From the NCBI RefSeq assembly GCF_047468865.1, contig NZ_JBLGTV010000004.1, forward strand, positions 62,001 to 126,000: a stretch of DNA of 64,000 nt, read 5' to 3'. Shown piece by piece: positions 17,312 through 26,040 of the stretch (within the stretch, counting starts at the first letter, position 1; the number at the start of each line of letters is the position of its first letter). The notes beneath the pieces are model-generated. The model was not told the origin of the DNA, did no database searches, and saw only the letters and a program-made list of their open reading frames with translations. A program made the translations under genes and the position numbers. This DNA comes from Castellaniella hirudinis_A (GTDB lineage Bacteria > Pseudomonadota > Gammaproteobacteria > Burkholderiales > Burkholderiaceae_B).

Positions 17312-20097
17312 GCCGAGCCGGCTTCCCGCAGCCAGGCGACGGCCTGGTCTTCGGGCATGGGCCGGCCGATGCCATAGCCCTGCCCCACATCGCAGCCCAT
17401 CTCGCGCAGCAGGTGCTGCACCGCCGTGGTTTCAATGCCCTCGGCAATCACCTTCAGGCCCAGGGTATGGCTCATGTCGATGATCGAGCGCACGATGGCG
17501 GCCAGGTCGGCGTCCTCCTCCATCCCCGCCACAAAGGACTGGTCGATCTTCAAGGCATCGACAGGCAGGCGATTCAGGTAGGCGAACGATGAATAGCCTG
17601 TGCCAAAATCATCAATGGACAACCGCACGCCCAGGCCGTGCAGAGCATACAGCGTGCGCAGCGCCCGGGCGGGATCGGCCATGATCACGCTTTCCGTGAC
17701 TTCGAGTTCCAGCAGGGCCGGATCCAGCCCGTGATGGATCAGGGCGTCTTCGACCTGCTGCGGGAAATACTCATCCAGCAGGTTGCGCGCTGAAATATTG
17801 ACCGCCATCCCCACCCCGGGCCGCACCGCCTGCAGCCGCACACACGCGGCCACGGCCTGATCCACCACCCAGCGGGTGAAGGGATGGATCAGGTCGGAGA
17901 TCTCGATGATGGGAATGAACTGCGCGGGCGGGATCAGGCCGCGTTCGGGGTGGTTCCAGCGCGTCAGGGCCTCGAACCCCACGGGCGTGCCTTCGGCGTG
18001 GTGCCCGGACTGCAAGACGATCTTGGGCTGCAAATGCAGCAAGAACTGCCCCTGGGCCAGCGCCGTGCGCAATTCGGCGCGCAAGAGCGGGCGGTCATGC
18101 ACCTGCGAGCGATCCTGCGCATTGAACACCGCAATGCCCAGGCCTTCGCGCTTGGCGCGGCGCATGGCGGCGTCGGCAAACCGCACCAGTTCGTCCGGCG
18201 CCTGGGCGTGTTCGGGATACAAGGCCAGGCCGAAACTGCAATGGATGCGCAACTGCAATTCGTTGAAGACAAACGGCTCGCGGATCGCCGCCAGCAGCCG
18301 GGACACCCGCCCCCGGGCCTCGGCCTCGTTGCCGGTGTCCAGCAAGAAGGCGAATTCATCCCCGCCCAGCCGCGCCAGCACACAGTCCGGCCCCAGAATA
18401 TCCCGGAAACGCTGCGCCACGGCCTGCAGCATGCGGTCGCCGACGTCATGCCCCAAGGCCCCGTTCACTTCCTTGAAACCGTCCAGGTTGGACATCACCA
18501 GCGCCCAGGGGCGGCCCGATGTCCACTGTGCGCGCTTGCGCAGGCGTTCGAGAATTTCGCCGCGATTCAGCAGCTGGGTCAGGGGGTCGTGCGTGGCCTG
18601 GTAGGCCAGGGCTTCCTGCTGCGCCTGGTATTCGGTGAGATCACGAATCACCAGCACATGCGCGGATTGTTCGGTGAAGGTCAGGAACAGGCTGCGCACC
18701 TCGACCAGCAGCGCATGGCCGTCGTGGTGCCGATGGTGTTCGTAGGAATAGGCGGTGTCCGGCTGATTGTCCAGCACCTCGATGCGCAAATCATCCAGCG
18801 ACAGGGCCAGCAGTTCGGCGCGGGTGTAGCCATATTGGTGCAGGGCCTCGTCGTTGACCGCCAGGAAACGGCCGCTGTCCATCCCCATCACCAGCATGGG
18901 ATTGGGGCTGCCCTCGAACAGCAGGCGATAGCTTTGCTCGGACTGCTGCAGATGGCGCTGCGCATTTTGCAGCGCATCGGCCATGGCATCGAATTGCTGG
19001 CCGATTTCGCGCAGGTCGCGGCCATGCAGCCGATTGCCGACGCGCCAGGAAAAATCCTGCGCGGCCAAGCGCCGCACCGCTTCGCGCAGATGATCCAGGC
19101 TGCGCCCCGCCGCCAGTTGCGTGAGGTTCCACCCCACCAGCATGACGCCCCCCAGCAACAGTCCCAGAACGAGCAAACCCATCCACAACGCCCGCCGGGC
19201 CTCGGCGTACAAGGCGGCTTCCGGGACGTCATAGCGCACGGAAATACCCAGCGGATCGCCCCGGGGGCCGCTGGGCATGGAAAAAGACACCCAGGGCTGG
19301 CCATCCGCGCCAGTATGGACTTCACGCAGCAAGCCAACGCCGGCGGCGGCGGGATATGGATCAATGCGTTCGCCCAGATGGCTGATGTCGCCCGGGACGC
19401 GCTGCAAGACATGGCCTTCGCGATCCAGTATCCATAAGCGGGCGCCCGGCATCAGGTCGGGAATGGCCGCCCCGGCGCGCAGATAGCTCAGGTTGAGACC
19501 GGCAAAAGCCACCCCCGACGTGATCCCCGAATCCCCCGAAATCCGCACCCCCAGCACCAGCGTGGGGATGTTGGACATGCGGCCGATGATGAAGCCGCCC
19601 AGCACCACGTCGGGCTGTTCCATCGCCTGGCGCACATAGGGGCGGTCTCCCAGGTAGGCCCCATCGGGATTGGGATCGGGCAAGCCCGAACACACCTGGT
19701 AGCCTTCGGCGTTGGTGGCCCCCAGGTTGAGGTAGCGCGGCAAATGCAACAACAGGGTGGCCAGGTAGCCCCGGCACTGATCCCATTGCGCGTCGCGCAT
19801 GATGGGCGAATTGGACAACGCCAGCAGGACGTCCCGCGCATTGTCCAGCAAGGTGCGGTCATAGGCCACGGTGATCTGCACCAGGTTCTGCGCGTTGTGT
19901 TCGGCGACGGCGACCAGGCCCTTGTACTGATGCCAGATGTAATACCCCAGGCCGATGATGATGGGCACGGCGGCCACCAGCACCGCCACGAACAAGCGGG
20001 CGCGCAGGCTATCGAAAAACCCGGCGCGGGGGCTTTGGTCTTGGGCGGTACTGGAAGATTGGCCGCGCGCACTCGCCAAATCGAGCTCCTTGGGCAA
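17302..20097 (-). CDS. Membrane c-di-GMP protein: dCACHE-like sensor, HAMP, PAS, degenerate GGDEF, EAL
   Basis: A 931-residue inner-membrane protein. Transmembrane helix at about 36-55, a periplasmic dCACHE-like sensor at 56-300, second helix at 304-322, HAMP at 323-380, PAS at 388-490, GGDEF domain at 500-660 and EAL domain at 675-925. The GGDEF signature itself is intact at 578-582. The metal-binding aspartate expected in the DxD motif is N537 (SNLDGF), and the usual ND pair is N545-G546, so cyclase activity is doubtful. The EAL domain keeps E709, the SIDDFGTGYSS loop and K850. A sensor-regulated phosphodiesterase is the most likely role. Confidence 0.9.
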   Translation of the reverse strand: MPKELDLASARGQSSSTAQDQSPRAGFFDSLRARLFVAVLVAAVPIIIGLGYYIWHQYKGLVAVAEHNAQNLVQITVAYDRTLLDNARDVLLALSNSPIMRDAQWDQCRGYLATLLLHLPRYLNLGATNAEGYQVCSGLPDPNPDGAYLGDRPYVRQAMEQPDVVLGGFIIGRMSNIPTLVLGVRISGDSGITSGVAFAGLNLSYLRAGAAIPDLMPGARLWILDREGHVLQRVPGDISHLGERIDPYPAAAGVGLLREVHTGADGQPWVSFSMPSGPRGDPLGISVRYDVPEAALYAEARRALWMGLLVLGLLLGGVMLVGWNLTQLAAGRSLDHLREAVRRLAAQDFSWRVGNRLHGRDLREIGQQFDAMADALQNAQRHLQQSEQSYRLLFEGSPNPMLVMGMDSGRFLAVNDEALHQYGYTRAELLALSLDDLRIEVLDNQPDTAYSYEHHRHHDGHALLVEVRSLFLTFTEQSAHVLVIRDLTEYQAQQEALAYQATHDPLTQLLNRGEILERLRKRAQWTSGRPWALVMSNLDGFKEVNGALGHDVGDRMLQAVAQRFRDILGPDCVLARLGGDEFAFLLDTGNEAEARGRVSRLLAAIREPFVFNELQLRIHCSFGLALYPEHAQAPDELVRFADAAMRRAKREGLGIAVFNAQDRSQVHDRPLLRAELRTALAQGQFLLHLQPKIVLQSGHHAEGTPVGFEALTRWNHPERGLIPPAQFIPIIEISDLIHPFTRWVVDQAVAACVRLQAVRPGVGMAVNISARNLLDEYFPQQVEDALIHHGLDPALLELEVTESVIMADPARALRTLYALHGLGVRLSIDDFGTGYSSFAYLNRLPVDALKIDQSFVAGMEEDADLAAIVRSIIDMSHTLGLKVIAEGIETTAVQHLLREMGCDVGQGYGIGRPMPEDQAVAWLREAGSAQS

Positions 20098-20294
20098 CCC
20101 CGAAACAGGGCATCCGAACGCTTAAAGCATCCAATATACACGGAATGCGGGATCGCCCAAAGCACCCTGCCCCCGGGCGGGCACTCGGCCAGACCAGCCC
20201 CCCAAGCCCCTTGCCGCCCACCCGCCGGGCCGGCCGCCGCCGCCCTGGAAAGGCCGATCTACAATACCCGCAACACAGCCAATCGGAATGCCCC

Positions 20295-20789
20295 ATGTTC
20301 CATCTTTCCCCCCAGACCTTCGCCAGCAAGGCCGCCCACTATGCCAGCCTGGCCGAACAAGCCCGGCACCTGATCGCGGGCGAACCCAGCCTGATCGCCA
20401 ACGCCGCCAATTTCAGCGCGCTGGTGTTCCACAGCCTGCCGCAGCTCAACTGGGCCGGGTTTTATCTTTTCGACGGCACCGAACTGGTGGTGGGCCCATT
20501 CCAGGGCAAGCCCGCCTGCATCCGCATTCCCATCGGAGCCGGGGTGTGCGGCACGGCGGCGCTCACCCGCCAGACCCAGGTGGTGCAAGACGTCAACCAA
20601 TTCGACGGGCACATCCCCTGCGACGCCGCGTCGCAATCCGAGATCGTCGTGCCGCTGGTGCGCGCCGACGGCGCCCTGCTGGGCGTCTGGGACGTCGACA
20701 GCCCCGTGGCGGGGCGTTTCGGCGACGAAGACCGCGACGGGATGCAGGATCTGTGCCGGGTATTCATGCAGCACCTGGCGGATCACTGA
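20295..20789 (+). CDS. Free methionine-R-sulfoxide reductase (GAF domain)
   Basis: A 164-residue single-GAF-domain protein. Three cysteines, C75 (KPACIRIP), C85 (GVCGTA) and C109 (HIPCDAAS), have the same 10- and 24-residue spacing as the redox cysteines of E. coli fRMsr (MsrC/YebR), and the SEIVVPL stretch also matches. The enzyme reduces free methionine-R-sulfoxide with thioredoxin. I chose ATG 20295, which gives the usual family start; a TACAAT -10-like element lies at 20260-20265. It sits alone between two c-di-GMP genes. Confidence 0.93.
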   Translation: MFHLSPQTFASKAAHYASLAEQARHLIAGEPSLIANAANFSALVFHSLPQLNWAGFYLFDGTELVVGPFQGKPACIRIPIGAGVCGTAALTRQTQVVQDVNQFDGHIPCDAASQSEIVVPLVRADGALLGVWDVDSPVAGRFGDEDRDGMQDLCRVFMQHLADH

Positions 20790-20886
20790 CGCGCCCGGGG
20801 CCGGGCGGTCACGACAAACAGGACAGGTATTCGCCGCCCCCTCATTCGGTTACCCTATTGAAGACGCCCTTCAAAGTACACCGCTT

Positions 20887-22710
20887 ATGCCTATGTTCAT
20901 GTCATGGCTGGCTTGGCCACTTTTACTGCTGATCGGCGCCGGCGCTTGGCTGCTGGCCCGCCGCGCCCGGCAACTGCGGCGGCAACTGCAGGCTGCGCGG
21001 CACGCCCTGGCCCATACCCAGGCCATGTTCGACGGCCTGAACGGCAACACGGTCATCGGCATCTACATGGTGAATGCGGCGGTTCAGTTCACCTATGCCA
21101 ATGCCCAGTTGGCGCAAATCCTGGGATACGACCAAAAAACCCTGGCCGACCATTTCCCGCTGGATCGTATTTTCCCGCCCGACACCTACCAGGAAATCCG
21201 CACGCGCGCGGATCAGCGCCTGTCGGGCGCCGTGGCCCGCGCGCGCTACGAATGCCCCGCCATCCGCCGGGACAGCCGCCCGATCGACGTTGAAATCTAT
21301 GGTTCGCAAATCATGCTGGACGGCCGCCCCACCATCATCGGCATGATGCTGGACATCACCGAGCGCAAACGCACCGAAGCCCTGGTCTGGCACCAGGCGC
21401 ACTTCGACACGCTGACCCAATTGCCGAACCGCCAGTCTTTCCAAGACCGCCTGCAAGCCAGCGTCGCGCAGTCCCTCGCCAGCAAGCAGCCCTTTGCGCT
21501 GCTGTTTCTGGATCTCGACCAATTCAAAGAAGTCAACGACAACTACGGCCACAGCATGGGCGACGAACTGCTCAAGCAAGTGGCGCAACGCCTGCAAGCC
21601 TGCGTGGCGGACACCGATCAGCTGGCGCGCCAGGGCGGCGACGAATTCACCGTGATCCTGGCCGCGCCCGTCACGCCGCAACGTGCCCAGGCGGTCTGCC
21701 AGGCGGTGCTGGCGGCCATTGCCCGGCCCTTCGACCTGCAGCAGCAAACCGTGCAGATTTCCATCAGCGCCGGGCTGACGTTTTTCCCCCAGGACGGCGT
21801 GGACGCCGCCACCCTGCTGAAACACGCCGACCTGGCCCTGTATGCGGCCAAGAACCTGGGCCGCAACCGCTACTGCGCATTCACGGATTCGATGCGCCAG
21901 GACGCCCAGGAACGGCGGGCCCTGCTGCAAGACCTGCACACCGCCATCGAGGCGCGGCAATTCCATTTGCTGTACCAGCCCGTGGTGGAAATGCGCACGG
22001 GGCGCACCATCAAGGCCGAAGCCCTGATCCGCTGGCAACACCCGCAACGCGGCCTGGTCGGCCCGGGCGACTTCATCCCTCTGGCCGAGGAATCCGGCCT
22101 GATCGTCCCCATCGGCAACTGGGTGTTCGATACCGCCAGCAAACAACTGGCCCTTTGGCGGCAGGATGCCCTGCCATCGTTCGTGGTGGGGATCAACGTT
22201 TCGCCCGCGCAGTTCGAGGACGCGGGGCTGGATCCCACCCGCTGGATCGCGGCGCTGCACGGGCTGGGCCTGCCGGGCAGCGCCCTGACAGTGGAAATCA
22301 CCGAGCAGGTCTTGATGGGGGCCGAAGACCACGTCAGTTCACGCCTGCTGCAGTTCCGCGACGCGGGCATCCAGGTGGCGCTGGACGATTTCGGCACAGG
22401 GTACTCGTCGCTGGCCTACCTGCAGCGCTTCGATGTGGATTTCGTCAAGATCGACCAATGCTTCGTGCGCAACCTCGGCCCCGAATCCAGCGATCTGATC
22501 CTGTGCCGGGCCATCATCGCCATGGCCCACCAGCTGGGCCTGGAAGTGATCGCCGAGGGCATCGAAACCGAAGACCAGCACCTGATCCTGAAAGACATCG
22601 GCTGCGACTACGGCCAGGGCTATTGGTATGCCCGGCCCATGCGCGCAGAACAGATCAGCCTGCGGCTGCAGGCTGAAAAATCCCTCTCCGAAGGAACCCG
22701 CATGCCATGA
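20887..22710 (+). CDS. PAS-GGDEF-EAL c-di-GMP turnover protein
   Basis: A 607-residue protein with an N-terminal membrane anchor (about 7-25), a PAS domain (about 43-160), a GGDEF domain (about 165-335) and an EAL domain (about 345-595). Unlike the neighbouring 17302-20097 protein, the metal aspartate D209 in FLDLDQFKEVND and GGDEF at 250-254 are intact. EAL at 378-380 and the LDDFGTGYSS loop are also intact, so both synthesis and hydrolysis of c-di-GMP are possible. No RxxD inhibitory site precedes the GGDEF. Its stop overlaps the sugar dehydrogenase start (ATGA), implying coupling. Confidence 0.92.
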   Translation: MPMFMSWLAWPLLLLIGAGAWLLARRARQLRRQLQAARHALAHTQAMFDGLNGNTVIGIYMVNAAVQFTYANAQLAQILGYDQKTLADHFPLDRIFPPDTYQEIRTRADQRLSGAVARARYECPAIRRDSRPIDVEIYGSQIMLDGRPTIIGMMLDITERKRTEALVWHQAHFDTLTQLPNRQSFQDRLQASVAQSLASKQPFALLFLDLDQFKEVNDNYGHSMGDELLKQVAQRLQACVADTDQLARQGGDEFTVILAAPVTPQRAQAVCQAVLAAIARPFDLQQQTVQISISAGLTFFPQDGVDAATLLKHADLALYAAKNLGRNRYCAFTDSMRQDAQERRALLQDLHTAIEARQFHLLYQPVVEMRTGRTIKAEALIRWQHPQRGLVGPGDFIPLAEESGLIVPIGNWVFDTASKQLALWRQDALPSFVVGINVSPAQFEDAGLDPTRWIAALHGLGLPGSALTVEITEQVLMGAEDHVSSRLLQFRDAGIQVALDDFGTGYSSLAYLQRFDVDFVKIDQCFVRNLGPESSDLILCRAIIAMAHQLGLEVIAEGIETEDQHLILKDIGCDYGQGYWYARPMRAEQISLRLQAEKSLSEGTRMP

Positions 22711-23861
22711 ACCGATCCGCTATCCGGGCCAGCCTGATGCTGGCGGCCTTGCTGGCCCTGCCGCTGCCTCGGGTCTACGGTCAAAGCCAGGCAGCGCCGA
22801 CCAACGCGGGCGCCATCGCGCCTGACGCCGAAACGCCCTTCGCCACCCAGCGCATCGCCACATTCAACGGCCCCTGGGCCATCGCCTTCCTGCCGGACGG
22901 CCGCCTCGCGGTCACCGAAAAAGCGGGGCGCATGTTCCTAGTCACGCAGGCGGGCGCCAAGACCGCCATCCAGGGCGTCCCCACCGTCTACGACCGGGGC
23001 CAGAACGGCCTGCTGGACGTGGCGCCGTCGCCGGATTTCAGCCAGGATCACACCTTGTATTTCACCTTCGTGGCGCCGGAAGAAGCGGGCGGCGCGCTGG
23101 TTCTGGCCCGCGCCCAGCTACAGGAAGCCGCCGGCGCGGCACGCCTGGACATGCCGGAAATCCTGTGGCGGCAGCAACCGCCCAGCCGCGGGGGACAGCC
23201 GGGCGGCATCATTGCCTTTTCGCCGGATGGCAGGCAGCTCTTTCTGACGGTCGGCGATCGGATGGAGCCCGCCGCCTCCCAGGATCCCGACGCGGCCCGC
23301 GGCAAGATCCTGCGCTTGAACCGGGATGGCTCCGCCCCCGGCGACAACCCCATGGCCGGACAAGCCGGCATCCGCGCGCTGACCTGGACGACCGGCCACC
23401 GCAACCCATACGGCCTGGCCTTCGCCCCCGACGGCCGGCTATGGGAACACGAGATGGGCCCCCGAGGCGGCGACGAGCTGAACCTGATCCTGCCCGGCGA
23501 AAACTACGGCTGGCCGGAGGTCTCCAACGGCAAGCAGTACAGCGGCATCCCGATCCCCCGGCACAGCACCCGCCCGGAATTCGAGGCGCCCCGCCTCTAC
23601 TGGAGCCCGGTCATCGCCCCCGCCGGACTGGCGTTCTACCAGGGGCCGCAATTCCCCGCGTGGCGGGGATCGGCGCTGATCGGCGGCCTGCGGGGCGAAG
23701 GCCTGGTGCGGGTCGGCTTCGACGCGAACGGCGGCGCCCGGCAAGCCGGCCGCTGGGCATTGGACGCGCGCATCCGCGACGTCGCCGTCGCGGCCGATGG
23801 GGCCATCTGGATCATCCAGGACGGCGCCGACGCCGCCTTGCTGCGCCTGACGGCCAAGTGA
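22707..23861 (+). CDS. PQQ-dependent soluble aldose sugar dehydrogenase (YliI/Asd-like)
   Basis: A 384-residue exported six-bladed beta-propeller. A signal peptide (about 1-25, LMLAALLALPLPRVYG) precedes FNGPWAIAFLPDGRLAVTEK and GQNGLLDVAPSPDF, typical of the soluble glucose/sorbosone dehydrogenase family. TGHRNPYGLAF and EMGPRGGDELN are further family blocks that supply PQQ and calcium contacts. It oxidises aldoses in the periplasm with PQQ. Translational overlap with the c-di-GMP gene is unusual. No PQQ synthesis genes are in view. A strong terminator follows. Confidence 0.9.
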   Translation: MNRSAIRASLMLAALLALPLPRVYGQSQAAPTNAGAIAPDAETPFATQRIATFNGPWAIAFLPDGRLAVTEKAGRMFLVTQAGAKTAIQGVPTVYDRGQNGLLDVAPSPDFSQDHTLYFTFVAPEEAGGALVLARAQLQEAAGAARLDMPEILWRQQPPSRGGQPGGIIAFSPDGRQLFLTVGDRMEPAASQDPDAARGKILRLNRDGSAPGDNPMAGQAGIRALTWTTGHRNPYGLAFAPDGRLWEHEMGPRGGDELNLILPGENYGWPEVSNGKQYSGIPIPRHSTRPEFEAPRLYWSPVIAPAGLAFYQGPQFPAWRGSALIGGLRGEGLVRVGFDANGGARQAGRWALDARIRDVAVAADGAIWIIQDGADAALLRLTAK

Positions 23862-23884
23862 CGGCGCATGCCCCGAGCCCATAG

Positions 23885-23921
23885 AAAAAGCCGGATCGGC
23901 TAAATGCTGATCCGGCTTTTT
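23885..23921. terminator. Bidirectional intrinsic terminator
   Basis: The 8-bp perfect stem GCCGGATC (23890-23897) / GATCCGGC (23909-23916) is flanked by five A residues on the left and five T residues on the right, so it works on both strands. It would end the rightward dehydrogenase transcript and the leftward tRNA-Pro transcript. Confidence 0.88.
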
Positions 23922-23927
23922 GAATGG

Positions 23928-24004
23928 TGGTCGGGGTGACATGATTCGAACATGCGACTCCTACGTCCCGAACGTAGTACTCTACCAGGCTGAGCTACAC
24001 CCCG
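23928..24004 (-). tRNA. tRNA-Pro (anticodon CGG)
   Basis: A 77-nt tRNA on the minus strand including the encoded CCA end. The acceptor pair CGGGGTG/CACCCCG, a four-base D stem, anticodon stem CTACG/CGTAG around loop TTCGGGA, and a T arm with loop TTCGAAT all fold. The anticodon is CGG. The bidirectional terminator lies just downstream. Confidence 0.95.
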
Positions 24005-24105
24005 ACGGTGTCTGCTGGCCAAGCACCCGCCTGACGGCGGCCATACCTGGCTGGCAATCACGGGGCGATAAAAACAAAAAACACAAAAAGCCCCGTGCGG
24101 GAAAA

Positions 24106-25101
24106 TCAACGGTCACGATCAACCGCGAAAGCACAGAATTTTAGCAGAGTTTCACGATAAACGGAATCGGGGAAAGCCGACAAGGCCTGGCGGGCGGTTT
24201 CGGCCTCGGCCCGGGCGGCCTGGCGGGTGTAGTCCAGGGCATCCGTGGCATGGATGGCATGCGCCACGGCCTCGAAATCCGCATCGCCGGTTTCGATGGC
24301 GCGGCGGATCAGGTCGCGCTGGGCGGGCGTGCCGGTTTCCAGCACCCGGATCAACGGCAAGGTGGGCTTGCCCTCGCGCAGGTCGTCGCCCACATTCTTG
24401 CCCAGGGCCTGCACGTCGCCGCTGTAGTCCAGCACGTCGTCGATCAGTTGGAAAGCCGTGCCGACATGCCGCCCATAGGCCGCCGCTGCGGCTTGCTGGG
24501 CAGGCGTGGCGGCGGAGATGATCGCCCCCACCTGAGCGGCGGCCTCGAACAGTTTCGCGGTTTTATAGCGCACCACCTGCAGGTAGCGGTCCAGCGAGAC
24601 ATCGGGGTCGTGCACATTGAGCAGCTGCAGGACTTCGCCCTCGGCGATGACGGTGGTGGCCGCCGACAGCACGGCCATGGCCGCCATGGAATCGGATTCG
24701 ACCATCATCTCGAAGGAGCGCGAATACAGGTAGTCGCCCACCAGCACGCTGGCCGCGTTGCCGAACACGGCATTGGCGGTTTCGCGCCCGCGGCGCATGT
24801 CGGATTCATCCACCACGTCGTCGTGCAGCAAGGTGGCGGTGTGGATGAATTCGACCACCGCCGCCAGGCGATGGTGGTTGTCCCCCCGATAACCCAGGGC
24901 CCCCGCCACCAGCAGCACCATGGCGGGGCGCATGCGCTTGCCGCCCGCCCCGACGATGTAATCGCCGATCGTGCGGATCAGGACGACCTCGGAATCCAGG
25001 CGGGCGCGGATCACGGCATCGACCGCCTGCATGTCGGACACTATCGGGGCGAAAAGTTCGGAGAAGTTCAAAGCAGACCCAGCTACAGTAGGGCGCGGCA
25101 C
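24106..25101 (-). CDS. ispB: Polyprenyl (octaprenyl) diphosphate synthase
   Basis: A 331-residue trans-prenyltransferase that builds the side chain of ubiquinone. Both aspartate-rich motifs are present: DDVVD at 94-98 (first) and DDVLD at 221-225 (second), with GGKRMRP at 53-59. The GTG at 25101 gives the longest form. A TTG at 25071 (LNFSELFAPI) may be the true start, because homologues begin close to that point and a TATAAT-like -10 lies only about 20 bases upstream of the GTG. The usual rplU-rpmA-obg neighbours are absent here. Confidence 0.92.
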   Translation of the reverse strand: MPRPTVAGSALNFSELFAPIVSDMQAVDAVIRARLDSEVVLIRTIGDYIVGAGGKRMRPAMVLLVAGALGYRGDNHHRLAAVVEFIHTATLLHDDVVDESDMRRGRETANAVFGNAASVLVGDYLYSRSFEMMVESDSMAAMAVLSAATTVIAEGEVLQLLNVHDPDVSLDRYLQVVRYKTAKLFEAAAQVGAIISAATPAQQAAAAAYGRHVGTAFQLIDDVLDYSGDVQALGKNVGDDLREGKPTLPLIRVLETGTPAQRDLIRRAIETGDADFEAVAHAIHATDALDYTRQAARAEAETARQALSAFPDSVYRETLLKFCAFAVDRDR

Positions 25102-25118
25102 CCGCCGCGAAGACCCAG

Positions 25119-25126
25119 ATTATACT
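25119..25126. promoter_or_regulatory. Overlapping -10 elements for divergent ispB and DUF815 genes
   Basis: The bases ATTATACT at 25119-25126 read as TATAAT leftward and TATACT rightward, so one short element could serve as -10 box for both divergent genes. No strong -35 hexamers are seen on either side. Inferred from position only. Confidence 0.4.
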
Positions 25127-25152
25127 TTCCCGATCACAATCAGGAGAACCGC

Positions 25153-26019
25153 GTGCCCGACCCCGAATTGCAGGTATTGATTCAACGCGCGCTGGGCGTG
25201 CTGGCCCAGCTGGAGGCCTGGCTGCCGCCCGCCCCGCCCGCCATCGACTGGCGCGCCCGCGCCTATCGCTGGCAGCGCCGGGGCGCGCGCGGCTGGCTGG
25301 AGGCCGTGCACCGCATCGCCCCCATCCACCTGGACGACCTGCGGCACGTCGAACAACAAAAAGAAACCCTGCAGCGCAATACCCTGGCCTTTCTGCAGGG
25401 CAGGCCCGCCAACAACGTCCTGATGACCGGAGCGCGCGGCACGGGCAAAAGCTCGCTGGTGCGCGCCTTGCTGGACGCCTATGCCGACCAGGGCCTGCGC
25501 CTGATCGAAATCGACAAGGCCGATCTGGGCGACCTGGGCCGGATCATCGACCTGATCGCGGATCGCCCGGAGCGCTTCCTGGTGTTTTGCGACGACCTGT
25601 CCTTCGAGGAAGGCGAAGCCGGCTACAAGGCCCTGAAATCCGCCCTGGACGGCTCGGTGGCCGCCCCCGGCGACAACCTGCTGATCATCGCCACCTCCAA
25701 CCGGCGCCACCTGATGCCGGAATACATGCGCGAAAACCTGCAGGCCAAGCATCAGCCCGACGGCGAAATCCACCCCGGCGAAACCGTGGAGGAAAAAATC
25801 TCGCTCTCCGAGCGCTTTGGCCTGTGGCTGTCGTTTTACCCGTTCGCCCAGACCGACTACCTGGACATCGTCAACCACTGGCTTTCCGTCCACGGCTGCC
25901 CGGCGGAACACCACGAGGCGGCGCGCGCGGAGGCCCTGCAATGGGCTTTGTCGCGCGGGTCGCGCTCGGGCCGGGTGGCCCGCCAGTTCGCCCGCGACTG
26001 GGCGGCCCGCCATCTTTGA
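25153..26019 (+). CDS. DUF815-family AAA+ ATPase
   Basis: A 288-residue ATP-binding protein. Walker A GARGTGKS occupies 93-100 and a Walker B-like FLVFCDDLSF follows at about 142-151, with sensor-like IIATSNRRHL later. These match the DUF815 family, whose function is not established. I chose GTG 25153 because AGGAG lies just upstream; the frame is open much further left, but that runs through ispB. Adjacent to a Nudix hydrolase, as in many betaproteobacteria. Role unknown. Confidence 0.85.
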   Translation: MPDPELQVLIQRALGVLAQLEAWLPPAPPAIDWRARAYRWQRRGARGWLEAVHRIAPIHLDDLRHVEQQKETLQRNTLAFLQGRPANNVLMTGARGTGKSSLVRALLDAYADQGLRLIEIDKADLGDLGRIIDLIADRPERFLVFCDDLSFEEGEAGYKALKSALDGSVAAPGDNLLIIATSNRRHLMPEYMRENLQAKHQPDGEIHPGETVEEKISLSERFGLWLSFYPFAQTDYLDIVNHWLSVHGCPAEHHEAARAEALQWALSRGSRSGRVARQFARDWAARHL

Positions 26020-26040
26020 TTCCATTGCTGCTGATTGCCC

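Noticed and set aside
24061..24095. CGGGGC...GCCCCG pairing downstream of ispB as a terminator
   Set aside because: The stem is six bases with a 23-base loop; too weak to call.
24250..25152. Long rightward extension of the DUF815 frame through ispB
   Set aside because: It is antisense to a well-conserved gene; GTG 25153 with AGGAG gives the family's normal length.
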